Below, one piece after another: positions 18,253-27,592 of a stretch of DNA of 64,000 nucleotides. Under the pieces are notes generated by a model. It saw only the letters and a program-made list of their open reading frames with translations, was not told the DNA's origin and made no database searches. The number at the start of each line of letters is the position of its first letter. Position 1 is the first letter of the stretch. The stretch covers positions 2,294,001 to 2,358,000 of the forward strand of contig NZ_CP017755.1 in assembly GCF_001854325.1 (NCBI RefSeq), read 5' to 3'. The stretch comes from Cupriavidus malaysiensis (GTDB lineage: Bacteria > Pseudomonadota > Gammaproteobacteria > Burkholderiales > Burkholderiaceae). Position numbers and translations under genes: made by a program.

Positions 18253-19638
18253 TCAGACCAGGCCGATGTCGCGCGGCCGCGCGCCCGGGAACACCTGGGC
18301 CAGGCGGGACTCGTCGAGTCCATACAGCCGCTGGAACAAGCCGCCCAGCACGGCCCGGTACTCGTTGAGGACAGGCCAGTCGCGGTTCTGGTTGAGCGTG
18401 CGCTCTTCCACCGCCACCTGGTCACCGGCGATGCGCCCGCCGCGCACGGTGCCGCCCGCCACCCAGTAGACGGTGCCGTGCCCGTGGTCGGTGCCGCGCG
18501 TGCCGTTCTCGCGGAAGGTGCGGCCGAACTCCGAGATCACCACCACCGTGGTCTTGCTCCAGGCCGGCCCCATCTCCTCGGCGAAACCGGCCAGGCCGCG
18601 CCCGAGATTGTCCAGCAGGTTGGCCAGCTGTCCCTGCGCCGCGCCCTGGTTCACATGGGTATCCCAGCCGCCCACGTCGATGAAGGCGAGGTTGAACTTG
18701 TCCCGCATCAGGCCGGCCATGCGGCGCGCTTCCAGTTCGAAGCCCTTGGCGCTGAGCGCGTGCCGGTTGGCTGCCTGCATCTCCTCCAGGCGCGCGGCCA
18801 GCGTGCCGCCGGCGCCGGTGGTGCCAGTGGTGCCGCTGGTGCCGCTGGTGCCGTCGCCCATGGCTGCCGCCGGCATGGCGGCGCGGCGCTGCATGGCCTC
18901 GGCTTCCTGCGCCACGGCCTGGCGCAGCTCGAAGCCCTCGTCGATCAGCGGCTCGAAGCGCGTACCCCGGTACATCTGCGCCAGCAGGCGTGCCTGGCGT
19001 GCGTCGAAGGGCGCGCGTCCGGTGCCCTTGAGCGAGACATTGGGCACGTCGCGCGTGCCCGACAGCACGGTCGGCATGCCGTCGGTGAAGGCGACCGGCG
19101 CAGTGCGCCCGCCCATCGCCAGCGCCAGCCGGTTCAGGAAGCCGCTGCCGCGCGCAGCGCCGGCGGCGGCCAGCGCCGACGGCAGCCCTGCCTCGATGCC
19201 GTCCTGCGTCTCGAAATGGCTGCGCGACAGGTCGGCGGTACCGGCGAACGGCAGGAAGGCGAGCTGCTGCCGCTGCCACAGCGGCAGCATGCTGTCGCGC
19301 AGCGCGGGGTGCAGCGCCCAGCTGCCGATGCCACGGGCGCCGGCATCGGCCTCGAAGCCGGCCGCCAGCGCCAGCGCCGCCGCCGGATCCGGCGGCGCAC
19401 CGGCGGCGAGCGGGGCGCGGATGGCGATGGTGGGCCGCACCGCGCGATAGAAGTCGCTGCCGGCAGGCACCAGCACGCTGCAGGCGTCATAGCCGCCGCG
19501 CAGGAACACCAGCAGGAAGCGCGCGTCCGCCTGCGCCGGCAACGCATAGGCGCGCGACACGATGCCGGGCCACGCCAGCGCCGCGCCGGCGGCGCCGAGG
19601 CCGGATGCGGCCCCCTTCAACCAGTCTCTGCGGTTCAT
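18253..19638 (-). CDS. DUF1501 domain protein, Tat-exported
   Basis: A 461-residue protein with a twin-arginine signal (MNRRDWLKGAASG followed by an Ala-rich hydrophobic stretch) and a DUF1501 domain related to the alkaline-phosphatase superfamily. FLLVFLRGGYDACSVLVP lies near the N-terminus and IDVGGWDTHVNQGAAQGQL, VVISEFGRTFRENGTRGTDHGHG near the C-terminus; the GRT..N...GTDHG motif is diagnostic. A Thr/Gly/Ser low-complexity insert (TSGTSGTTGTTGAGG) splits the middle. It is probably periplasmic. The DUF1800 gene lies 37 nt upstream on the same strand, a pairing found in many bacteria and of unknown purpose. Confidence 0.88.
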   Translation of the reverse strand: MNRRDWLKGAASGLGAAGAALAWPGIVSRAYALPAQADARFLLVFLRGGYDACSVLVPAGSDFYRAVRPTIAIRAPLAAGAPPDPAAALALAAGFEADAGARGIGSWALHPALRDSMLPLWQRQQLAFLPFAGTADLSRSHFETQDGIEAGLPSALAAAGAARGSGFLNRLALAMGGRTAPVAFTDGMPTVLSGTRDVPNVSLKGTGRAPFDARQARLLAQMYRGTRFEPLIDEGFELRQAVAQEAEAMQRRAAMPAAAMGDGTSGTSGTTGTTGAGGTLAARLEEMQAANRHALSAKGFELEARRMAGLMRDKFNLAFIDVGGWDTHVNQGAAQGQLANLLDNLGRGLAGFAEEMGPAWSKTTVVVISEFGRTFRENGTRGTDHGHGTVYWVAGGTVRGGRIAGDQVAVEERTLNQNRDWPVLNEYRAVLGGLFQRLYGLDESRLAQVFPGARPRDIGLV

Positions 19639-19675
19639 GATCGACTCCGTGGAGCGCATGCGCGCCGGGGCCCCT

Positions 19676-21316
19676 TCATCGCTGCATCCATTCGGGCGAG
19701 GCCAGCAGCAGCGTGTTCCACTCGGCCTGGCTGGTCGCCTGCGCCAGCGCCGTGCGCGTGCCGGCACCGAGCGTGTGCTCGATGGCCTCGAAATAGAGGC
19801 GATTGCCCGGCATCGGAAAACCGGCGGCCGGCAGCGGCTTGCCATCGTCACCCTGGAACAGGCCGGCCGGGCCGCTGCCGATCGCGCGCGCGATCTCGAA
19901 ACGCTTGACCAGTTGCCCCGAGCTGGCCCAGGCACTCTCCGCCAGCGGGTAGCCGTCCGGTGTCACGCGCCCGTAGAGCGGCTCGCCGAGCTGCTGCAGC
20001 CAACCCACCGCCGGCCGTACGTTGGCCACCGGCCGTCCGTCGTAGGCCAGGCGCAGCGAGGACACCACGAACACCATCGGGTCCTTGAACTTGCGCCCCG
20101 CGCCGGCGGCCGCCCGGTCCATCTCGGGCGACAGGAACAGCGTCCTCAGCACGGCGCCGATATCGCCGCGGCTATGCATGAAGGTATCGGCCATGCGCGC
20201 GACCAGCGCAGGCGGCGGCTCGTCGGCCAGGAAGCAGGCAGCCAGCTTGGCCGACAGGTAGCGCGCGGTGGCAGGCTCGGCGGCCAGGATGTCCACCGCC
20301 TGCTCGACCTCGCGGAAGCCGCCGGGCGCGATCGGGTGGCCGAGCAGCGTCTTCGCGCCGTAGTCGTGCCGTGCCGGATTGAAGGCGAACAGCCCTTGCG
20401 CGCGGTAATCCGCCTGCCGCTGCGGCGGCAACCTGGGGGGCTGCCCGCTCACCTCCAGCCCCACCCCGGTCAGCACGCGCGCCAGCTCCTGCACGTCCTG
20501 CTGCGTATAGCGCGAGCCGCTGGGCCCGCCCGATACGCCGAGCGTGTGCAGTTCCATCAGTTCACGCGCGTAGTTCTCGTTGAGATGGCCGGCCGCGCTC
20601 TGCGCGTTGTCGAGGTATTCGAGCATGGCCGGCGCGGTCACCGTGGCCAGCAGCAGGTCGCGGAAGCGGCCCAGCGCGCGCGGGCGCACCACCTTGTCCT
20701 CGTAGTCGCCCAGGGTCCAGCGCACCGTGCCCTTGCCGGAGTAGACGCTGAAATGGTTCATCCAGAACCAGGTCATCTGCTCGCGCAATTGCGCCGGCGA
20801 GCCGAGCGCGCGCAGCAGGTGGCGCCGCGCGGTGTCCAGCACCAGGTCACTGCCCAACCGGGTGATCGCATCGCTCGCCTGACGCTTGGCGTCCTCGTCC
20901 GCGAGTCCCTTGATGCGCTGCTGCTCGGCCACCACCGCGCGGTAGCGCTCGGTGCCGTCCATCTGCGACACGCTCAGCGCCGCGATGGGGCCGGCGAGCG
21001 CGGGCGGGTCGGCTGCCGGCAGGCGCAGTTGTTCGTCCAGGAAGCGCTCGCGCCCGAGCCGCTGCAGGCGGGCGATACTGGCCTGGTCGGCGCCGAAGGT
21101 GACGCGGTCGAGCCAGCGCAGGTCGGCGGCGCTGAGCGCGGCCGCGCCGCCCTGGGAGCCCGCGCCGGACTGGCCTGCAGCGCAGGCTCCGAGCAGGGCC
21201 ACGGCCGCCGCGGCCGGCAACAGGGCCGCGCGCCGCGCAAGCCACCTGGCGGCCGCCGCCAGCCCGGTGGCGCAAGCGCCGCCGCTACGGCATCGGACTT
21301 GGCTCATGAGGCGCAT
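19676..21316 (-). CDS. DUF1800 domain lipoprotein-like protein
   Basis: About 546 residues. The DUF1800 domain spans most of the chain, with DRVTFGADQASIARLQRLGRERFLDEQL, EQMTWFWMNHFSVYSGKG, NENYARELMELHTLGV and FHDYGAKTLLG-like blocks (here NPARHDYGAKTLLG). The N-terminus has a hydrophobic stretch ending AVALLGACAAG, a possible lipobox. The start is uncertain between 21316 and 21307; 21316 has GGGAG upstream at slightly long spacing. It is the first gene of a two-gene unit with the DUF1501 protein. The pair is often described as a secreted, possibly surface-linked module of unknown function. Confidence 0.85.
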   Translation of the reverse strand: MRLMSQVRCRSGGACATGLAAAARWLARRAALLPAAAAVALLGACAAGQSGAGSQGGAAALSAADLRWLDRVTFGADQASIARLQRLGRERFLDEQLRLPAADPPALAGPIAALSVSQMDGTERYRAVVAEQQRIKGLADEDAKRQASDAITRLGSDLVLDTARRHLLRALGSPAQLREQMTWFWMNHFSVYSGKGTVRWTLGDYEDKVVRPRALGRFRDLLLATVTAPAMLEYLDNAQSAAGHLNENYARELMELHTLGVSGGPSGSRYTQQDVQELARVLTGVGLEVSGQPPRLPPQRQADYRAQGLFAFNPARHDYGAKTLLGHPIAPGGFREVEQAVDILAAEPATARYLSAKLAACFLADEPPPALVARMADTFMHSRGDIGAVLRTLFLSPEMDRAAAGAGRKFKDPMVFVVSSLRLAYDGRPVANVRPAVGWLQQLGEPLYGRVTPDGYPLAESAWASSGQLVKRFEIARAIGSGPAGLFQGDDGKPLPAAGFPMPGNRLYFEAIEHTLGAGTRTALAQATSQAEWNTLLLASPEWMQR

Positions 21317-21665
21317 GGCTCGGATCGCTCCCGCAAGGTCTGGACACCGCACTGACGCGCCGACCCCGGTCCCGGTTGACCACCGCGCCGCCAGGAAACC
21401 CCTGCATCACATCCGTCCGCGCGGCGAGCCGGCGGAGAACGCGCCTCGCATCTTGTGCCAAGCAGCGCGGAAAACCGCCATCCTCCTTTCGTGGATTTGG
21501 CAGATTGATGAATCTTCTGCCATCATCCGACTTTTTTCGGCAAGAGAATGCCGTCCACGCGGCGCCACGACCTGGCTTCCGCGCGCCGCGCACTCCACTG
21601 CCCCCTGCGGCTCCGCCCCACAAGGGCCGGAGCCGTCCGTCGATACCATCGGAGACAACGAAGAC
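21317..21665. other. Divergent intergenic region, DUF1800 / permease
   Basis: No gene found in this 349-bp stretch, which separates divergent units. A lower-GC segment near 21480-21560 contains a nested dyad (GGCAGA at 21499-21504 with TCTGCC at 21516-21521, enclosing AGATT-GATG-AATCT) and a T-rich run at 21531-21537. These may be promoter or leader elements of the permease. Confidence 0.4.
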
Positions 21666-23051
21666 ATGGGTGAACACCAAACGGAGCAACTGCAGCGCGG
21701 CCTGGGCGAGCGCCACATCCGCCTGATGGCGCTGGGCTCGGCGATCGGCGTCGGGCTCTTCCTGGGATCGGGGGCCGCCATCCGCATGGCGGGTCCGGCC
21801 ATCATGCTGGCCTATGCCCTGGGCGGCGCGATGATCTTCCTGATCATGCGCGCGCTCGGCGAGATGGCCGTGCACCATCCCGTGGCCGGCTCCTTCTGCC
21901 GCTACGCGCAGGACTACCTCGGCCCGCTGGCCGGCTACCTGACCGGCTGGAACTACTGGTTCGTGTGGCTGGTGACCTGCATCGCCGAGATCACGGCGGT
22001 GGGCATCTACATGGGCATCTGGTTCCCCGACGTGCCGCGCTGGATCTGGGCGCTTGCCGCGCTCGCCGCGATGGGCTCCGTCAACCTGCTGGCGGTCAAG
22101 GCCTACGGCGAGTTCGAGTTCTGGTTCGCCATGATCAAGGTGGTCACCATCGTGGCGCTGCTGGCGGCCGGCGGTGCCATGATCGTGTTCGGCCTGGGCA
22201 ACGGCGGCGTGCCGGTCGGCATCGGCAACCTGTGGGCGCATGGCGGCTTCCTGCCCAACGGCGCCGGCGGCGTGCTGATGTCGCTGCAGATGGTGATGTT
22301 CGCCTACCTCGGCGTCGAGATGGTCGGACTGACCGCGGGCGAGGCCAGCAATCCCGCCAAGTCCATCCCGCAGGCCATCAACTCGGTGTTCTGGCGCATC
22401 CTGATCTTCTACGTCGGCGCGCTGTTCGTGATCCTGTCGCTCTACCCCTGGGACGGCATCGGCACCCAGGGCAGCCCCTTCGTGATGACCTTCGAGCGCC
22501 TGGGCATCCGCACCGCCGCCGGCATCATCAACTTCGTGGTGCTGACGGCCGCGCTGTCCTCCTGCAACGGCGGCATCTTCAGCACCGCGCGCATGCTCTA
22601 CAGCCTCGCCGTGCAAGGCCAGGCCCCGCGCGCTTTCGCCAAGGTCGACCGCAACGGCGTGCCGCGCCGCGCGGTGCTGGTCTCGATGGCGGCGCTGCTC
22701 GGCGGCGTGGCCCTCAACTACCTGGTACCGGAAAAGGTCTTCGTCTGGGTCACCTCGATCTCGACCTTCGGCGCAGTCTGGACCTGGGCCGTGATCCTGG
22801 TGGCGCAGATGCAGTTCCGCCGCAGCCTGTCGCCGGCACAGCGCAAGGCGCTCGCCTTCCGCATGCCCTTCTGGCCCTACGGCTCGTGGATCGCGCTCGC
22901 CTTCCTGGCCGGCGTGGTGGCGCTGATGGCCTATTTCCCCGATACGCGCGTGGCGCTGTACGTCGGGCCGGCCTGGCTGCTGCTGCTGGTCGTGCTGTAC
23001 CGCCGCCTGGACGGCGACGGCCGCCAGCCGGCCGCTGCGCCGCGCGGCTGA
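21666..23051 (+). CDS. Amino-acid permease, APC superfamily AAT family (ProY/HutT-like)
   Basis: A 461-residue, 12-helix proton symporter of the AAT family. The start LQRGLGERHIRLMALGSAIGVGLFLGSGAAIRMAGPA is the family hallmark, followed by RALGEMAVHHPVAGSFCRYA and VFAYLGVEMVGLTAGEASNP-type blocks (here MFAYLGVEMVGLTAGEA). Overall flavour is closest to ProY (proline) and HutT (histidine) type permeases; the exact substrate cannot be fixed by eye. It sits alone with a 349-bp upstream region and ends at a hairpin shared with the convergent bestrophin gene. Confidence 0.88.
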   Translation: MGEHQTEQLQRGLGERHIRLMALGSAIGVGLFLGSGAAIRMAGPAIMLAYALGGAMIFLIMRALGEMAVHHPVAGSFCRYAQDYLGPLAGYLTGWNYWFVWLVTCIAEITAVGIYMGIWFPDVPRWIWALAALAAMGSVNLLAVKAYGEFEFWFAMIKVVTIVALLAAGGAMIVFGLGNGGVPVGIGNLWAHGGFLPNGAGGVLMSLQMVMFAYLGVEMVGLTAGEASNPAKSIPQAINSVFWRILIFYVGALFVILSLYPWDGIGTQGSPFVMTFERLGIRTAAGIINFVVLTAALSSCNGGIFSTARMLYSLAVQGQAPRAFAKVDRNGVPRRAVLVSMAALLGGVALNYLVPEKVFVWVTSISTFGAVWTWAVILVAQMQFRRSLSPAQRKALAFRMPFWPYGSWIALAFLAGVVALMAYFPDTRVALYVGPAWLLLLVVLYRRLDGDGRQPAAAPRG

Positions 23052-23056
23052 CCTGC

Positions 23057-23093
23057 GGCCCGCGCCGGTCCGCCAAAGGGGCCGGCGCGGGCC
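23057..23093. terminator. GC-rich hairpin between convergent genes
   Basis: A perfect 12-bp inverted repeat, GGCCCGCGCCGG and CCGGCGCGGGCC, with a 13-nt loop, lies between the stop codons of the permease and the bestrophin. There is no T tract on either side. It is placed like a bidirectional terminator. Confidence 0.5.
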
Positions 23094-23098
23094 CGGCT

Positions 23099-24046
23099 TC
23101 AGCGCAGCACGAAATCCACCGCCACCGGCGGCGCCGGCAGGTCGCGCTCGCCCAGCGTCTCGCGCAGGGTCGCTTCGATGGTCAGCGAGATCGCCTCCAG
23201 CGCGAGGTCGTTGGGCGCGGTGCCGAACGGCTCCTCCAGCTGCGCCGCCAGCGCCTCGAGCGCGAAGAAGGTGTAGGCGATGAAGGCGACGATCAGCGGC
23301 GTGGTCGGCCCGATCGAATCGAGCAGGCCGAACGGCAGCAGCAGGCAGTAGAGATAGGTCGTGCGATGCAGGATCACCGCGTAGGTGAAGGGAATCGGCG
23401 TGCCGGCGATACGCTCGCAGCCGCCCAGCACCTCGGTGAGACGTTCCAGCGGACGCTCCATCGCCGCCGCCAGCACTGGATCGAGCCGACCCCGGCGCCG
23501 CATGTCGCGCAGCCATTCCCCCGCCATCAGCAGCAGCACGGCAGGCTGGAAGCGCGCCTGCGCCACGCGCGCGCAATCTTCCGGCGACAGCAGGCGCGCC
23601 ATGTCCTGGCCCGGCGCCGAGCCGCGCAACTGGTGCCGCAGCGCGTGCGCGAAGGCCGCCAGCCGGTAGACGAAGGGGCGCGCGCGTGCCGCCGCTTCCT
23701 CACCATCGGCACCATCGGCGCCATCCACCCCATCGGACAGCGTGCAGGCCTGCCGCGCCAGCGTGCGCGACGCATTCAGCAGGCTGCCCCACAGCCCGCG
23801 CGCCTCCCAGTAGCGCGCGTAGCTCGTGTTGTTGCGGAAGCCGAGGAAGATCGCCAGCGTCAGTCCGATCAGCGAGAACGGCACGAAGGTCAACGGGATC
23901 TTCAAGGAGAACAGCCTGCCGTGCAGCAGCGTCACCAGCACGGCGAAGCCGGTGGTCAGGGCAAGTTGCGGCGCAATGGCCGGCAGCACCGAGCCGCGCA
24001 GCAGGAACAGCATGCGCAGCCAGTTGGGGCGGGGACGGATGATCAT
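23099..24046 (-). CDS. Bestrophin-family (UPF0187/YneE) channel protein
   Basis: This 315-residue membrane protein has the start MIIRPRPNWLRMLFLLRGSVL, then LTFVPFSLIGLTLAIFLGFRNNTSYARYWEARGLWG, the conserved bestrophin block, and later PIPFTYAVILHRTTYLYCLLLPFGL with GTAPNDLALEAIS near the C-terminus. Bacterial bestrophins are pentameric channels; some conduct cations, unlike the chloride-selective animal proteins. A short Gly/Asp-rich insert (DGVDGADGADGEE) replaces a loop. It converges on the permease gene. Confidence 0.88.
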   Translation of the reverse strand: MIIRPRPNWLRMLFLLRGSVLPAIAPQLALTTGFAVLVTLLHGRLFSLKIPLTFVPFSLIGLTLAIFLGFRNNTSYARYWEARGLWGSLLNASRTLARQACTLSDGVDGADGADGEEAAARARPFVYRLAAFAHALRHQLRGSAPGQDMARLLSPEDCARVAQARFQPAVLLLMAGEWLRDMRRRGRLDPVLAAAMERPLERLTEVLGGCERIAGTPIPFTYAVILHRTTYLYCLLLPFGLLDSIGPTTPLIVAFIAYTFFALEALAAQLEEPFGTAPNDLALEAISLTIEATLRETLGERDLPAPPVAVDFVLR

Positions 24047-24232
24047 GGCGGCCTGCGATAGCCGGCGGCACGCCGCCCGCAGCGCCGCTGCGAGCCCGCC
24101 CGCCAGGCGCGGGCGGCCGTCCGCCGGGAAATCACTCTAGCACAAGGGGATCGCGCCGCACCGGCCGTTTGCGCCCGGTGTTCGAAAGACCGGGTGATCC
24201 GGCGAATCCAGGAATCAGGTCACGGGAGGCCT

Positions 24233-25717
24233 TCACCGATCCAGCGCGCGAAGCACATTGGCGAGCTTCCTGACCGCCACTTCCAGTTCTTTCGGGGCAT
24301 AGGCAGCAAACCCCATGAGAAAGCCGGACTCGGACCGGCTGGACGCATGCAGGGCCGTCAGTCCCAGCAGGTCGATGCCGGCCCGGCGCGCGGCATCGAT
24401 GGCTTTGCGCTCCGGGATGTCGCGCAGCAAGACGCATGGCATCTGCATGCCACCGCTGGGCACCCGCGGTTCAACGAAACCGGACAAGTGCCTGCGCACG
24501 AGCTGCTCCAGCACATCGCGCCGCTCGCCGTAGACGCCACGCATGGTGCGCACATGCGCACCGAAGTGCCCGCCCTCCATGAAGCGCGCCAGCGTCAGTT
24601 GCGGGATGGCGGCGCTATGCCCGTCCTGCAGCGTGCGGGCAACCGTCATCGGTGCCACGAGCTGCGGCGGCAGGACCATGTAGCCGATGCGCAGGCCTGG
24701 GAACATAGACTTGGTGAAGGTGCCGATGTAGATCGTCCGGTCGTGCGCGTCGAGACCCTGCACGCATGCCGTGGGCCTTCCTGCATAGTGGAATTCGCTG
24801 TCGTAGTCGTCCTCGATGATCCAGGCCTGGTTCCGCCGTGCCCAGTCGATGATGGCGAGACGCCGGTCGAGCGCCAGGGTCGCCCCGGTCGGGAACTGGT
24901 GGGAAGGCGTCAGGAACACTGCCTTGGCAGGCTGCGCGGCATCCTGCAGCGACTCCACCCGCATCCCCTGCGCATCCAGCGGAACCGGTACGCATTCCAG
25001 GCCAGCGGTGTCGAACGCCCTGCGCGCGCCGTGATATACGGGGTCTTCGATGAAGATCCGGTCACCGGCATCGAGCAGCACGGCCGCGCACAGTGCCAGG
25101 GCCTGCTGCGAACTGGTCAACACCAGGACGCGCGCGGGCGTGGCGCTGGCGCCGCGCTCCAGATTGACGTAATCCGCGATGGCTCGCCGCAACGGTTCCA
25201 TGCCCTGCGGGTCGCCATGCGTCAGGGCAAGCGTTCCCTGCTCCTTCAACACTTGCCGCTGCAGCCGCTCCCAGGTCTGCAAAGGAAAACTGCGCGTTTC
25301 GGGTACGCCCGGGGCGAAGGGACGCGGCGCCAGCGTTTCGCGCACACCCCCACTTTGGAACATGGCCGCACCGCGCTGGCTGAGGCGCGGCGACTCGCGC
25401 TGCCGTATATGGCGCTGAGCCGCGCCATGCCTCGGCGACAACTGCGCCCGCTGCGAGACGAAGCTGCCGCTGCCTACCCGCCGGTCGATAAACCCTTCCG
25501 CCTGCAACTGGCTGTATGCAGCCTCCACCGTGTCCCTGGAAACGCCCAGCGATTGCGCGAGCGCCCGCGAGGCGGGCAGAGGCTTGCCGATGTCCAGCGC
25601 GCCGTCGAGGATCAGCTGCCGGATGGCGCGCTGGATGCGTGCATGCAGCGACAAGGCGCCATGAGCCGGATCACCCATCCAGGCTTTGACGGATTCGAGT
25701 TGGGCGTGCTTGAACAA
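24233..25717 (-). CDS. MocR-type (GntR-HTH plus PLP aminotransferase-like) regulator
   Basis: A 494-residue regulator that fuses a GntR winged helix (residues about 20-90: SLHARIQRAIRQLILDGALDIGKPLPASRALAQSLGVSRDTVEAAYSQLQAEGFI) to a fold-type I aminotransferase-like domain that binds PLP as an effector. K336 in GTFTKSMFPGLRIGY is the Schiff-base lysine and EDDYDSEFHY is another family block. The family includes PdxR, GabR and TauR. It is divergent from benE with a 267-bp region carrying an exact direct repeat, so benE is the likely target. Enzymatic transamination is unlikely but not excluded. Confidence 0.9.
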   Translation of the reverse strand: MFKHAQLESVKAWMGDPAHGALSLHARIQRAIRQLILDGALDIGKPLPASRALAQSLGVSRDTVEAAYSQLQAEGFIDRRVGSGSFVSQRAQLSPRHGAAQRHIRQRESPRLSQRGAAMFQSGGVRETLAPRPFAPGVPETRSFPLQTWERLQRQVLKEQGTLALTHGDPQGMEPLRRAIADYVNLERGASATPARVLVLTSSQQALALCAAVLLDAGDRIFIEDPVYHGARRAFDTAGLECVPVPLDAQGMRVESLQDAAQPAKAVFLTPSHQFPTGATLALDRRLAIIDWARRNQAWIIEDDYDSEFHYAGRPTACVQGLDAHDRTIYIGTFTKSMFPGLRIGYMVLPPQLVAPMTVARTLQDGHSAAIPQLTLARFMEGGHFGAHVRTMRGVYGERRDVLEQLVRRHLSGFVEPRVPSGGMQMPCVLLRDIPERKAIDAARRAGIDLLGLTALHASSRSESGFLMGFAAYAPKELEVAVRKLANVLRALDR

Positions 25718-25727
25718 TGGCTGGGTA

Positions 25728-25906
25728 TCTCACCGGAAGAACGGCGTGGACATGCCCGCCATCTTAAGGCCAAGGCGAGAACGACCACTCGACAGGATCC
25801 GGAAGACACCAGCAGGCCATGCTGGCTTTGGAGGAAGTCGGGGTCGGGGCCGGGCGTGGGCATGCCCGGCGATTGGTCGGCTGACAGTCGAGAAATTGGC
25901 TGGGTA
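25728..25906. repeat. Direct repeat flanking the mocR-benE intergenic region
   Basis: TGGCTGGGTA occurs at 25728-25737, 11 bp from the regulator's start, and again at 25897-25906, about 80 bp before benE. Each is followed downstream by an ACATGCC element (25750-25756 and 25909-25915). MocR regulators typically bind direct repeats, so these are candidate binding sites. Confidence 0.4.
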
Positions 25907-25984
25907 CAACATGCCATTTCGAGGTTAAAAAAGTAGCTTCCCGACAACGTTCAAGAACCGATCTTGCAGGAGTCAGAAAAGGCC

Positions 25985-27193
25985 ATGTTGCGCGCCACCT
26001 CACCGTCTCCCATCCGTCTGGGCGATCTCGCCCATCCTGTCGTGGCCGGCCTGGTCTCGGTCATCGTGAACTACGGCGGCACCTTCATTCTGGTGTTCCA
26101 GGCCGCCAAAGCGGCCGGCCTGGGCCCGGAGCTGACGGCCTCTTGGGTGTGGTCGGTCTCGCTCGGCGTGGGAGTGACCGGCCTCATCCTCAGTTGGGTC
26201 GCCCGCGAGCCTGTCATCACGGCCTGGTCAACGCCGGCGGCCGCGTTCCTCGTCACGGCGCTGGCGACCACGCCCTACGCGGAAGCTGTCGGTGCGTATC
26301 TGATCTCCGCCGCGGCCTTCGTGCTGCTCGGGCTGACAGGCTGCTTCGAGCGGGTCATCCGCCTGATCCCGCCGGGTGTGGCCGCCGGCCTGCTGGCTGG
26401 CATCCTGCTGCAATTCGGCATCGGCGCCTTTGGCGGCATGAGCGTCGATCCGCTCTTGGCGGGGATGCTGATCGTGGCCTACACCGTACTCAAGCGATTC
26501 ACCGCGCGCTATGCCGTGGTCGGCATTCTGGTGCTGGGGCTGGCTTTCCTCCTCATCCAGGATCGCGTCGGCCTGTCCGGGCTGACGCTGAAGTTCGCCG
26601 CACCCGTGTTCACCATGCCGGCGTTCTCGCTCAATGCGCTGTTGAGCGTGGCCTTGCCGCTGTTTCTCATCACGCTGACCGGCCAATATATGCCCGGCAT
26701 GCTGGTCCTGCGCAACGATGGCTTCAAGACCAGTGCCAACCCCATCGTGACCATCACTGGGCTCGGCTCGCTGCTGATGGCGCCGTTCGGTTCGCATGCG
26801 TTCAACCTTGCCGCGATCACGGCGGCGATCTGCACCGGCCCGGAGGCACACGAAGACCCCTCCAAGCGTTGGATCGCCGGCTTCGCCGCGGGCGTCTTCT
26901 ACATCCTCGTCGGCGTGTTCGGCGTGACCCTGGCCGCCGTCTTCATGGCCTTCCCGCCTACCTTCATCACCACCCTGGCGGGCCTGGCGCTGCTGGGTGC
27001 GATTGGCGGCAGCCTCGCTGGCGCCATGGCCGATGCCAGGACCCGTGAAGCCTCGCTGATCACCTTCCTGGCAGCCGCTGCCAATATCAAGATGCTTGGC
27101 GTCGGCGGCGCGTTCTGGGGCTTGCTGATCGGCCTGACGGCCTATGCGGTGCTCAACGGCCGGTGGTCCCGCCCCGCGCCGCAACCCAGGTGA
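25985..27193 (+). CDS. benE: Benzoate/H+ symporter family permease BenE
   Basis: A 402-residue inner-membrane transporter of the BenE family. The signatures are VVAGLVSVIVNYGGTFILVFQAAKAAGL at the N-terminus, AWSTPAAAFLVTALA, LTGQYMPGMLVLRNDGF and FGSHAFNLAAITAAICTGPEAHEDPSKRW. The family imports benzoate or related aromatic acids with protons. The ATG at 25985 is preferred; an in-frame TTG at 25964 is possible but AGGAG (25969-25973) lies between the two. No benzoate catabolic genes are nearby. The divergent MocR regulator is an unusual partner for benE, so the substrate may not be benzoate. Confidence 0.88.
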   Translation: MLRATSPSPIRLGDLAHPVVAGLVSVIVNYGGTFILVFQAAKAAGLGPELTASWVWSVSLGVGVTGLILSWVAREPVITAWSTPAAAFLVTALATTPYAEAVGAYLISAAAFVLLGLTGCFERVIRLIPPGVAAGLLAGILLQFGIGAFGGMSVDPLLAGMLIVAYTVLKRFTARYAVVGILVLGLAFLLIQDRVGLSGLTLKFAAPVFTMPAFSLNALLSVALPLFLITLTGQYMPGMLVLRNDGFKTSANPIVTITGLGSLLMAPFGSHAFNLAAITAAICTGPEAHEDPSKRWIAGFAAGVFYILVGVFGVTLAAVFMAFPPTFITTLAGLALLGAIGGSLAGAMADARTREASLITFLAAAANIKMLGVGGAFWGLLIGLTAYAVLNGRWSRPAPQPR

Positions 27194-27274
27194 GCGCCAT
27201 CTTCCGCGTGGGCACGACGGCAGAGCCTGCGCGGTTCGTCCGTGAGCGGCCCCAGCAGTGCCGGGACCAGCGAC

Positions 27275-27592
27275 CTAATGGCTGATCATCCAGGGACGCT
27301 TGCCCGGATAGGATTTCGCCGCGTCCGTTGCGGGCTTGGCCGCGGCCGTGCCGCAACCGCATCCCGGGCCGTGGCGATGGCCCTGCGACAGCGCCGGCGC
27401 GTGCGCGCTGCGCTCGTTGCCGGCATGCGCGCGCCGCTGGGCAGGTGGCATCAGGGCCAGCATGGTCAGGCTTACCATGCGCTTCGCCTCGGCCCCGCAG
27501 TCCGGGCAGGCCTGCGGCGCGTCGCGATCGGCCACGCGCCGCATGGCGGAAAACGCTCCGCAGCCGGCGCACTCGTACTCGTAGATCGGCAT
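27275..27592 (-). CDS. fmdB: FmdB-family zinc-ribbon protein
   Basis: A 105-residue cytosolic protein starting MPIYEYECAGCGAFSAMRRVADRDAPQACPDCGAEAKRMVS, with the two CxxC pairs of the FmdB/CxxC_CXXC_SSSS regulatory zinc ribbon. A His/Gly/Cys-rich stretch near the C-terminus (HRHGPGCGCG) may add metal sites. FmdB was named as a putative regulator of formamidase in Methylophilus. The ATG at 27592 follows AAGGAG. It is downstream of fmdA on the same strand (128 nt gap), probably the last gene of the amiS-fmdA-fmdB unit. Confidence 0.85.
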   Translation of the reverse strand: MPIYEYECAGCGAFSAMRRVADRDAPQACPDCGAEAKRMVSLTMLALMPPAQRRAHAGNERSAHAPALSQGHRHGPGCGCGTAAAKPATDAAKSYPGKRPWMISH

